Of a stretch of 59,863 nt of DNA, positions 53,419 through 59,863 are shown in pieces. The DNA is from an uncultured Pirellulaceae bacterium (GTDB lineage: Bacteria; Planctomycetota; Planctomycetia; Pirellulales; Pirellulaceae). The translations under genes were made by a program, and so were the position numbers. The stretch spans positions 1 to 59,863 of the forward strand of contig CALFUT010000039.1 in assembly GCA_937929805.1 (NCBI GenBank). The letters are read 5' to 3'. Below the pieces are notes generated by a model, which was not told the origin of the DNA, made no database searches, and saw only the letters and a program-made list of their open reading frames with translations. Position 1 is the first letter of the stretch; each line of letters starts with the position of its first letter.

Positions 53419-54449
53419 TTTTCAAAATCGGAAGCAGGAGCTTCGGAAGCAATGTCCTTAAAGGAAAATGCCAGCTCAATCTTTTCCTTTGGCCAAGGCT
53501 TTCCGTCGACCTCAACGTGAGGGTAGACAAAGTAGTTCAACGGACCGGCGGAGGATTCCGGGATCAGTTCGATATCGCGACCGGTTGAAAATGCGATGCG
53601 GTCCGGTGTCAGCTTGCCAAAGTAATAGTCTTTCAGCTCTGGATATTTGTCCGCTTCCGAGATATCAACCGGGGTCCAGCCTTTTCCTTTAGCGAAAAAC
53701 CACGCCCAACAATGGTACCCCCCAATCGTGCCTTCGGTTTTGTCCGTCGGCAACGGAAATCCAATTTCGAATCGAGCCGGCAACGACTTGCTGCGGGCCA
53801 ATGAAATGAACAGGCTGTGAAAGTCGGTGCAGTTCCCCGTCTTGCTGTCGCACGCCCACACCGAGTCACCGTTACCATAGCCGGGTTTCGATTTGTCATA
53901 CTTCATGTGCTGTTCGACCACGTCGTACAACTTCGCTGCCGCCGCGGTTGGGGCCGCCGGCAACTGACCGCTTAACAATTCTGTCGGACGACCATCGATC
54001 GGCACCAATCGATTGGCCGCCAGAAAGCGGTTCTTTTCCTCTGCGGACAAATCGACCGCCCCATCTGCACCGGCCTCTTTGCGAGCGACCTGATACGTGA
54101 ACTCAAAAACCGATTCGCCACTCTCATCCGCCGTCACCTCAAAGTAACCAATCGAGTTTCCGTACTTTGGTTCGGTCTGCTGCTCAAGCTGCCCATCGCC
54201 TTCAAACCGCATCAACTCAACTGACTGCTGCGCACCACTAGCTGGGATTGGAACCCAGATTTGGACCTTCGCACCTTCAGGCAATGATTTAAGTTTCGCG
54301 CCGTAAAAGAACTTAAAGTCGCGATGGGATTTCACGTTAGGCTGTTTCGAAGCCGATTGAGCACACGCGTTTGCGGGACACAAGGCAGCCATCGCAGTCA
54401 CGATGACGACGAACATCAAACAATTTCGGTGGTAGGTTAGATAGCGCAT
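53415..54449 (-). CDS. Secreted transglutaminase-like protein with intact Cys-His-Asp
   Basis: The 344-residue protein has a signal peptide (CLMFVVIVTAMAAL, cleavage near ACAQ), a ~110-residue beta-rich N-terminal domain, and a transglutaminase-like core. Cys207 (GNCTDFHSLFISLAR), His246 (GGYHCWAWFF) and Asp262 (PVDISEA) give the full triad. Such bacterial proteins act as cysteine peptidases or amidases outside the membrane. The substrate is unknown. It differs from the tandem pair at 17991-20343 in its linker and keeps the standard H-W segment. The downstream small membrane protein is translationally coupled. Confidence 0.86.
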   Translation of the reverse strand: MRYLTYHRNCLMFVVIVTAMAALCPANACAQSASKQPNVKSHRDFKFFYGAKLKSLPEGAKVQIWVPIPASGAQQSVELMRFEGDGQLEQQTEPKYGNSIGYFEVTADESGESVFEFTYQVARKEAGADGAVDLSAEEKNRFLAANRLVPIDGRPTELLSGQLPAAPTAAAAKLYDVVEQHMKYDKSKPGYGNGDSVWACDSKTGNCTDFHSLFISLARSKSLPARFEIGFPLPTDKTEGTIGGYHCWAWFFAKGKGWTPVDISEADKYPELKDYYFGKLTPDRIAFSTGRDIELIPESSAGPLNYFVYPHVEVDGKPWPKEKIELAFSFKDIASEAPASDFEK

Positions 54450-54499
54450 AGTTTTTGAGTGTTAAGAAAATCCAAAACGAAGCAAACATTCAACGCCAA

Positions 54500-55069
54500 T
54501 CAGGCGGACAGCTCTTTTATAAGCTGCTCCGTCATCGTCGCCAACGAACGATAGAATTCCGTGTCCGCTTTCACGGTGACTTGGTGCAGCAAGCGGCCCG
54601 CCCAACTGAGATGCTCTGCCCAAAACTGAGCCAAAACTTGCTCTGCCGCTTGCTCGTGGGCGACGCGATCCAATAAAAATGCCGCAAAGTCAAGCTGGCA
54701 ACCAAGGTGATCGGGAATGGTCCCCGGCGAGCGATAGTCGGCAAACAGCTCATAAAACCGAACCGTCGACGAAGCCGCGACAGACTGAAAATTGTGGTCT
54801 GCCCAGACCGACTGCACGGGCGGCAGATGTTTCTTGGGACCGATCAACAGCTGGCAATAATCCGCAGCCAACCGATCAAGCGTTGCCGCTGGCTCTGACC
54901 GGTCGTCAAGCGTGACCCCGCCCAGTTCGATCCATGCTTTACGCACCTGAGAATCTTGCAACAGTTCCAGCTTGGCGACATCAACTTCTTGCAACCAAAA
55001 ACTTGCAATCAGCCGACACGTCGCCGCCAGTTGAGTTTGATCCGAAAATTGTTTTGCCTGTGTGGGCAT
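54500..55069 (-). CDS. TorD/DmsD-like molybdoenzyme chaperone
   Basis: The 189-residue all-helical protein (start ATG 55069) shows features of the TorD/DmsD/NarJ family: LAADYCQLLIGPKKHLPPVQS with the YxxLF-like stretch, YELFADY and PDHLGCQLDFAAFLL. Family members hold the Tat signal of a molybdopterin enzyme until the cofactor is loaded. No oxidoreductase gene is in the window; mobA at 26422 supplies the cofactor step. A longer frame reaches 55162 but adds an unsupported N-terminus. hemW lies upstream on the same strand. Confidence 0.72.
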   Translation of the reverse strand: MPTQAKQFSDQTQLAATCRLIASFWLQEVDVAKLELLQDSQVRKAWIELGGVTLDDRSEPAATLDRLAADYCQLLIGPKKHLPPVQSVWADHNFQSVAASSTVRFYELFADYRSPGTIPDHLGCQLDFAAFLLDRVAHEQAAEQVLAQFWAEHLSWAGRLLHQVTVKADTEFYRSLATMTEQLIKELSA

Positions 55070-55274
55070 GATCGACTCTGAAAAAATTGGGCGTGTTTTT
55101 GGGGGGCATGTTTTTGGCCAACGCTTGCCTGACAGTATACCGCACGCGCCCTCGGCGGACACGGTGCCGTTTAGACAAACGCGGCGGCGTAGGCACAGAC
55201 CCGATCGTCGCCAATCGACACCCGATGAAGAAACCCCTGAAACCTATCACGCTCGCAATCCGGCTTGTCCACTT

Positions 55275-56462
55275 TTACGCAACCGCTCGCTCAATCAAGC
55301 TGGAAATGTGGTTGTAAATCATACGACCGGCGGACGTCAGCCGCACTCGATCGTCCATCACCAGTAAACCGTCTTGCTGCCACGACGGCCCATGCTTGCC
55401 CAACAACTGAGCAACCGAAAATCCGGTTTCTCGCTCGAAACTTTCACACTCGACGCCGTCCACGTGCCGCAACGCGATCGCCAGTCGCTCGCGGGCCGCG
55501 GGCTCGGGCGACAACTGCTCGCGAAAATCAATCGGCCTCTCGCCTGCCTCAACCTGTTTGAAATACTTCATCGTGCTCAAGTGATTCATCTCGCGGACAC
55601 CGTCTACAAACCGAGCCGCGCTTGGTCCAAAAGCAAAGTACGGCCGGCCATTCCAATACACTTCATTGTGGCGGCAGCGATGGCCCTCTTTCGCAAAGCT
55701 GGATATTTCATACTGAGCCAATCCGGCGTCGTTCAAGCGTTCAATGGCATGGGTGTACATGTCCGCTTGAGTATCCTCATCGGCTTCGGTGATGGCTTCC
55801 GCATTGAGCCGATTCCAAAACTGAGTGCCTTTCTCGTAAGTCAATTCGTAAGCCGAAACATGATCGGTTTGCAGCCGCAATGCCGCGTCCAAATCAACCT
55901 GCCACGCGTCTCTTGTTTCGCCCGGCGCTGCAAAAATCAAGTCAACCGAAACGCTGGTCGCGAACGAACGAGCACGCTCAACCGCGCGATGCACATCGTC
56001 CGCCGTGTGGTCGCGCTCCAATGACGCCAACTTGGCCGCATCCAACGACTGAACACCCAAGCTGACTCGGTTGACTCCAATGGCAGCCAGTGCCGAAGCG
56101 GTCGCCTCGTCCAGATCGTTCGGATTACACTCGGCGGTTACTTCAGCGTTGTCAGCCAAAGAAAATCGGGCCCGAATGGCTGCCATCAAACGTTCAAGGT
56201 TCGCCGGCGACAGATGGCTGGGCGTTCCTCCACCCAGAAAAAGCGTGTCAATCTCGAACTGCCGATCCAGCCAGCCGATCTCCGTCTCGATCGCGTTCAG
56301 AAATCGATCGACCAAATAATCGCGGCCCGCAACGACAGAAAAATTGCAGTAGCCGCATCGATGGCGACAGAAGGGAACATGAACATAAACCGATCGAGGC
56401 AACGCAAGGGCAGGGCGGAAGGTGTCGCGATCCACGTTGTCAAAACGTTGATTCACAGCCAC
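55275..56462 (-). CDS. hemW: Radical SAM heme chaperone HemW
   Basis: The 395-residue protein has the radical SAM cluster motif CRHRCGYCNF with Cys32, Cys36 and Cys39, LFLGGGTPSHLS, ECNPNDLD and GVQSLDAAKL, and a C-terminal HemN-like domain. It lacks the extra N-terminal Cys of true coproporphyrinogen oxidase HemN, so it is called HemW, a heme-insertion chaperone. Its start overlaps the stop of the RNase Z-like gene by 10 bp, so the two are cotranscribed. Confidence 0.9.
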   Translation of the reverse strand: MAVNQRFDNVDRDTFRPALALPRSVYVHVPFCRHRCGYCNFSVVAGRDYLVDRFLNAIETEIGWLDRQFEIDTLFLGGGTPSHLSPANLERLMAAIRARFSLADNAEVTAECNPNDLDEATASALAAIGVNRVSLGVQSLDAAKLASLERDHTADDVHRAVERARSFATSVSVDLIFAAPGETRDAWQVDLDAALRLQTDHVSAYELTYEKGTQFWNRLNAEAITEADEDTQADMYTHAIERLNDAGLAQYEISSFAKEGHRCRHNEVYWNGRPYFAFGPSAARFVDGVREMNHLSTMKYFKQVEAGERPIDFREQLSPEPAARERLAIALRHVDGVECESFERETGFSVAQLLGKHGPSWQQDGLLVMDDRVRLTSAGRMIYNHISSLIERAVA

Positions 56463-57292
56463 AGCTTCAATCGCCCATCCAACATGCCGGGCAACTTTCG
56501 CGAGACATGCTTCTCGGCCTCGCGGCGGTTGTAGCGAACGCTCAAGTGCGAAGCGATCACCAGTTCGTTGTTAAAGTTCGCCTGGCGTTTGACAAAATCG
56601 TCTAGGTGCATGTGCCCATTTTTATGAATCACTTCCTTGCGATGATCCGGCGCGACAAAGGTCATCTCCGTGATCAACACTTTCGCTTCATAGAAAATCG
56701 GATTGTCATCAAGCCCCTTCGGCGATGTGTCGCCCGTGTAGGCGACGATCGGAACGCGTCTCTCTTCCGTGATTTCCGTTCCCGACTGTTTCAGGTCTCG
56801 GATTTGATCACCTGAAAGATCGGAGTACTCGGGTTTCAGTTTGTTACGTCGTTCGAAAACTACGTAGCCGACGCTGGGAATGGTATGAGTCGTCTTAACG
56901 ACCTGAACGACCAGCTCGCGCGACAATTCGATCTCTTGCCCGGCTTCGACTCCGACCAGATCGCACGGCATTCGGCCTCGGTCAAGACCCTCGAACGAGT
57001 TCAACATCGAACGGACGCGATCCACCGAATACGCCGGCAGGAAGATCTTGGGCGGCTCCATCTTCATCAGCCGACGACGCGAAACGTACAACGGCAGACC
57101 CGCAATGTGGTCGAGGTGATTATGAGAAATGAACCATCGCTTGTGCCCCATAAAATCCCAAGGATGCGCCCCCAAATCAAAGCCAAGCTTCAGTTCCGGG
57201 ATTCTCCAATAAGACTGCACCGCCGCGCGCGAGTAGCCCTCGATGGTCATGTCACCATGTTGATGGGTTTTCAGTGGAGCGTTGTTGAGCAT
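56453..57292 (-). CDS. RNase Z-like metallo-beta-lactamase hydrolase
   Basis: The protein (279 residues from ATG 57292) has the metal motif SHNHLDH (His57, His59, Asp61, His62), a second site in VAYTGDTSP, and ASHLSVRYNRREAE at the C-terminus, which resembles the RNase Z ending HxSxRY. RNase Z cuts the 3' trailer of tRNA precursors. It is shorter and more diverged than classical RNase Z, so a different phosphodiesterase role is possible. It overlaps hemW by 10 bp. Confidence 0.8.
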   Translation of the reverse strand: MLNNAPLKTHQHGDMTIEGYSRAAVQSYWRIPELKLGFDLGAHPWDFMGHKRWFISHNHLDHIAGLPLYVSRRRLMKMEPPKIFLPAYSVDRVRSMLNSFEGLDRGRMPCDLVGVEAGQEIELSRELVVQVVKTTHTIPSVGYVVFERRNKLKPEYSDLSGDQIRDLKQSGTEITEERRVPIVAYTGDTSPKGLDDNPIFYEAKVLITEMTFVAPDHRKEVIHKNGHMHLDDFVKRQANFNNELVIASHLSVRYNRREAEKHVSRKLPGMLDGRLKLWL

Positions 57293-57622
57293 CGAGTTTT
57301 CAGTCGGAAGTTTTAGAATGAATGTCCGGGCCCGTCGCATCCTTTCGCACGATCTTCAGCCCCGATCAGTTTAGCTGGAACCATGGCCCTCAACGATGGC
57401 CCCAACCGTCTTTCCAACGATGCTCCATAAACGGCGGGCAAGCAAATGACACGGGCTCCGCGTTCAATGTTCCCGTTGACAAAATGCTTCACACTGGCCG
57501 ACGCCGTTCCCAACAGGGAATCCATGGATTACGATTCTTGTACCGAATCCCAAACAGGTTCGTCCCATCGTTGACGCGCTGATCTTCCTCCTGAAAAACC
57601 GGCAACTAACCCTTTCTCTGTC
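57293..57622. other. Divergent spacer upstream of map
   Basis: About 330 bases separate the RNase Z-like gene from map. No gene or repeat is seen; the promoters of both divergent units must be here. Confidence 0.5.
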
Positions 57623-58489
57623 ATGAATTCAACTTTCAAACGAGAACTACGCTCGCCACGCGAGATCCGAAAAATGCGGGCAGCCGGTTTGATCGTCTGG
57701 CAGGCTCATCAGGCCGCCACGCGGATCCTGAAGCCGGGCATCACCACGGCCGAAATCAATGAAGCGTTTGCGGAAACCTTTCGCAGCTATGATGCGGCTC
57801 CACTTTTTTTAAACTACGGCGGGAACGAAGCGGATGGTGTGCCTCCGTTTCCTGCTGAAACTTGTATTTCGATCAACGAGGAAGTCGTTCACGGAATTCC
57901 GGGCTCACGAAAACTGGTAGAGGGCGACATTGTTAGCCTCGACACCGGCTGTCGAATCGGCGGTTGGTGTGGCGACGCGGCGGTGACGCATGCGATCGGC
58001 AAAATCTCTTCCAACCAACGGCGATTGATGCGAGTGACTTTGGAAACGCTCGATCTGGCAATCGACATGATGAAGCCGGGGGTCATGTGGAGCGAAATCG
58101 CGATCGCGATGGAGAACATCGTCCACGAGAATGGCTTTTCGGTTGTCGAGTCGATGGTCGGCCACGGCATTGGCAAAGAATTGCACGAGCCGCCTCAAGT
58201 CCCAAACTACCTGAGCGAAGATCTGGAGACAGGCGAGAAAGATTTTGATCTCCGGCCGGGCGTCGTGCTGGCGATCGAGCCGATGGTCAACGCCGGTGTT
58301 CCCGAAATCGAATACTTAGATGATGCTTGGACCGTCGTCACCGAGGACCGGCAGCCAAGTGCTCACTTCGAGCACACCGTTGCCATGACTGCCGCCGGCC
58401 CTGTGCGCCTAACCGGGCCTCCCAACGACGAAGAACTGGCCAACATGCCCGAGTGGCTGCACGACAAAGATCAGTGGCTGGTGTGGTAG
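57623..58489 (+). CDS. map: Methionine aminopeptidase, type I
   Basis: It removes the initiator Met from new proteins. The 288-residue protein has INEEVVHGIPGSRKL, the first metal ligands in DTGCRIGGWCGDAAVTHAIG, VGHGIGKELHEPP, AIEPMV and HFEHTVAMT, covering the two Asp, His and two Glu. It has no SEC-C zinc extension. The ATG at 57623 fits the conserved N-terminus ELRSPREIRKMRAAG. Element B begins within 10 bases of its stop. Confidence 0.96.
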   Translation: MNSTFKRELRSPREIRKMRAAGLIVWQAHQAATRILKPGITTAEINEAFAETFRSYDAAPLFLNYGGNEADGVPPFPAETCISINEEVVHGIPGSRKLVEGDIVSLDTGCRIGGWCGDAAVTHAIGKISSNQRRLMRVTLETLDLAIDMMKPGVMWSEIAIAMENIVHENGFSVVESMVGHGIGKELHEPPQVPNYLSEDLETGEKDFDLRPGVVLAIEPMVNAGVPEIEYLDDAWTVVTEDRQPSAHFEHTVAMTAAGPVRLTGPPNDEELANMPEWLHDKDQWLVW

Positions 58490-58495
58490 GGGGGG

Positions 58496-58662
58496 CAGTT
58501 TTCAGTTTTCAGTTTTCAGTTTTCAGGGTTCAGGGTTCAGGGTTCAGGGTTCAGGGTTTAGTGTTCAGGGTTTAGTGTTTGGTGTTTGATGTTTGATGTT
58601 TGCGGGTCTGACATCTGAGATATGGGGTCAGGTGTCTGAGGGTCTGAGATCTGGTGTCTGGG
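58496..58662 (+). repeat. Heptamer tract, left edge of element B
   Basis: At least 20 consecutive 7-bp units, from TTTTCAG (four times) through GGTTCAG (four times) to units ending in TCTG. The period holds although the unit changes. Confidence 0.85.
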
Positions 58663-58742
58663 ATGAGGGGCAACGTTTAAGAGTTCAGGCCCGAAGGGTC
58701 GGCCCTATGCCAGCCCAAGGCAACGCCTTGGGTTTTGGGCAC

Positions 58743-58777
58743 AAAAATCACGAAGCCCCGAAGGGGCTGTGATTTTT
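58743..58777 (+). terminator. Strong hairpin inside element B
   Basis: AAAAATCAC (58743-58751) pairs with GTGATTTTT (58769-58777), and AGCCCC-GAA-GGGGCT forms the top of the stem across a 2-base bulge. The T5 at the 3' side and A5 at the 5' side make it terminator-like in both directions. It lies 254 bases after the map stop. Confidence 0.6.
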
Positions 58778-59011
58778 AAGAGAGCAAGGTTCGTAGTAAA
58801 GCCTTTCGGTTGTCGTCTTCAAGCGACTGAAGCCGCTACTACCAACGGCGCGAACCACTTAGTGAACCACCTGTCACAAAAAATCACAACCTCGAAGGGG
58901 CGGCTTTAAGCGATTAGGGCTGGCCCGTTGGGCCGACATTGATTTCTCGAACCGTGGCCCCAAGGCGTTGCCTTGGGCTTACCTAGGCCTGCTCCTTCGG
59001 AGCGTTTTATT

Positions 59012-59145
59012 TTCACGATTCACGATTCACGATTCACGATTCACGATTCACGATTCACGATTCACGATTCACGATTCACACTTCACACTTCACACTTCAC
59101 ACTTCACACTTCACACTGAAAACTGAAAACTGAAAACTGAAAACC
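59012..59145 (+). repeat. Heptamer tract, right edge of element B
   Basis: About nine ATTCACG units, five CTTCACA units and four CTGAAAA units follow one another with no break in the 7-bp period. The tract ends 5 bases before the epimerase ATG. Confidence 0.88.
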
Positions 59146-59150
59146 AACCC

Positions 59151-59863
59151 ATGAAATTCGGCATGAACTTACTCTTGTGGTCAGGAGAAATGAACGACGG
59201 GCTAATTCCGGTCATCGAGTCACTCAAACAAATGGGCTACGACGGAATCGAAGTCCCTCTGTACAACTACGACATCGACTACGCAACGTGGAGCCGTCGT
59301 TTAGATAACATGGGCATGGAGCGAACGGCCGTCACGATCCGAAACGCAGAAGACAACCCCATTAGCCCCGATCCAAAGATTCGCCAACTGGCGATCGACA
59401 ATAACCGGCGAGCGATCGACTGCGTGGCGGACGTGGGTTCGCCGATTTTGGCGGGTCCTTTTCATTCGTCATTGGGTGAATTCACCGGCACCGGGCCGAC
59501 CGGCGACGAGTGGAAATGGGGCGTTGAAGTCATGCGAGCCACCGCCGAACACGCGGCGACGCGAAACGTGACGCTGGCGATCGAATGCCTGAACCGTTTT
59601 GAAAATTACTTCCTGACCAACCATTACGACGCGGCCAGACTGGCTCGCGAGGTGAATCATCCCAATTGTCGAATCATGTATGACACCTTTCATGCGAACA
59701 TTGAAGAAAAAAACGTTCGCAGCACGATCGTCGACAACCAAGACACAATTGCTCACGTCCACATCTCCGAAAATGATCGCAGCACGCCGGGCACCGGCAA
59801 CATTCGCTGGGAGGAAACGTTTTCTGCCCTTCACGAGATCAACTACGGCGGCTGGTTAACGGT
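59151..59863 (+). CDS. Sugar phosphate isomerase/epimerase, TIM barrel (3' end missing)
   Basis: The frame opens at ATG 59151 and runs off the window, 237 codons seen. The protein begins MKFGMNLLLWSGEM and has the barrel segments QMGYDGIEVPLYNYD, AIECLNRFENYF with a metal-ligand Glu, HPNCRIMYDTFHANIEE with Asp and His ligands, and HVHISENDRSTPGTGNI. This fits the D-psicose/tagatose 3-epimerase branch of the xylose-isomerase-like family. The ATG follows a heptamer tract directly, so no normal ribosome site is present. The exact sugar is unknown. Confidence 0.88.
   Translation, partial: MKFGMNLLLWSGEMNDGLIPVIESLKQMGYDGIEVPLYNYDIDYATWSRRLDNMGMERTAVTIRNAEDNPISPDPKIRQLAIDNNRRAIDCVADVGSPILAGPFHSSLGEFTGTGPTGDEWKWGVEVMRATAEHAATRNVTLAIECLNRFENYFLTNHYDAARLAREVNHPNCRIMYDTFHANIEEKNVRSTIVDNQDTIAHVHISENDRSTPGTGNIRWEETFSALHEINYGGWLT

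Larger units (their letters stand above)
58490..59150. mobile_element. Composite repeat element B (heptamer tracts plus hairpin core)
   Basis: It fills the whole spacer between map and the epimerase gene. Left tract 58496-58662: TTTTCAG, GGTTCAG, GGTTTAG, TGTTTGA and further 7-bp units. Core: CCCAAGGC-AAC-GCCTTGGG (58714-58732), the terminator-like hairpin 58743-58777, GGCCC-GTT-GGGCC (58922-58934), CCCAAGGC-GTT-GCCTTGGG (58959-58977) and GCTCC-TTC-GGAGC (58991-59003). Right tract 59012-59145: ATTCACG, CTTCACA and CTGAAAA units. The order of hairpins equals that of element A, and TTTTCAG at the left is the complement of CTGAAAA at the right. No open frame for a transposase is inside. Confidence 0.82.

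Noticed and set aside
58496-59145. CRISPR-like appearance of the repeat tracts
   Set aside because: Units are 7 bp with no spacers and no cas gene is near; they are simple tandem repeats.
1-59863. tRNA, rRNA, tmRNA, RNase P and SRP RNA genes
   Set aside because: I looked for their conserved words by eye (for example the T-loop and the GAGGAAAGTCC word) and found none; a covariance-model scan could still find a diverged one.

Overview
The window looks like a chromosomal segment of a planctomycete close to the Rhodopirellula/Pirellulaceae group. The basis is gene content and protein style: a PEP-CTERM surface protein, an ECF sigma factor beside a serine/threonine kinase with a planctomycete-type N-terminus, DUF1571, DUF4159 and DUF4350 proteins, MoxR/DUF58 clusters, secreted transglutaminase-like proteins, and many conserved genes without a named family. 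This is an inference from recognised families; no rRNA or tRNA gene was found to anchor the taxonomy.

Layout. 1-3.0 kb: the end of a Pro-Thr-repeat PEP-CTERM protein, then a minus-strand block cinA C-terminal domain / arsC-like / nadC. 3.1-9.3 kb: rsmG, a gene-free stretch with an orphan terminator, an ECF sigma factor with a Cache-bearing membrane kinase, and asnS. 9.3-12.2 kb: a Uma2-type nuclease and a YyaL/DUF255 thioredoxin-like protein. 12.5-17.5 kb: four same-strand genes encoding PspA, an AAA+ ATPase, a 98-residue protein and a membrane-anchored substrate-binding/OmpA fusion, a probable envelope-maintenance unit. 18-20.3 kb: two tandem secreted transglutaminase-like proteins. 20.4-28.8 kb: panB, an LRR protein, a MoxR ATPase divergent from a toroid/DUF4159 protein, mobA and DUF1571. 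28.9-34.8 kb: a Tex protein with large low-complexity insertions, a flippase and a SpoU methyltransferase. 35.3-43.6 kb: an RDD / SpoIIM / membrane protein / DUF4129 / DUF4350 / MoxR / DUF58 operon. 43.7-50.8 kb: a minus-strand housekeeping block ispE / spoVG / secreted protein / rpmA / obgE / coaX / mnmE-like. 51.8-59.9 kb: a VTT membrane protein, a membrane protein plus transglutaminase pair, a TorD-like chaperone, hemW, an RNase Z-like hydrolase, map and the start of a sugar isomerase/epimerase gene.

The most unusual content is not protein coding. Two intergenic spacers (41624-42213 and 58490-59150) are occupied by related composite elements: tandem 7-bp repeats at both edges and a shared core of short triloop hairpins between them. 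A smaller version with opposed heptamer tracts lies between pspA and the AAA+ gene (13321-13474). Other repeat families are a palindrome present between genes (7662-7736) and inside a coding sequence (19174-19246), a 58-bp dispersed repeat (17830 and 52544), a 24-bp tandem repeat (17736) and a MITE-like nest of inverted repeats (52627-52800).

Functionally the genes cover cofactor synthesis (nadC, panB, coaX, mobA, hemW, ispE), translation and RNA modification (rsmG, asnS, rpmA, obgE, mnmE-like, SpoU, map, tex), and a large envelope component (PspA unit, MoxR cluster, transglutaminases, flippase, VTT protein). Protein-level odd points include a SpoVG with a zinc ribbon inserted in its fold, an MnmE relative lacking the catalytic C-terminal cysteine motif, and a transglutaminase-like protein whose presumed catalytic His is Lys.
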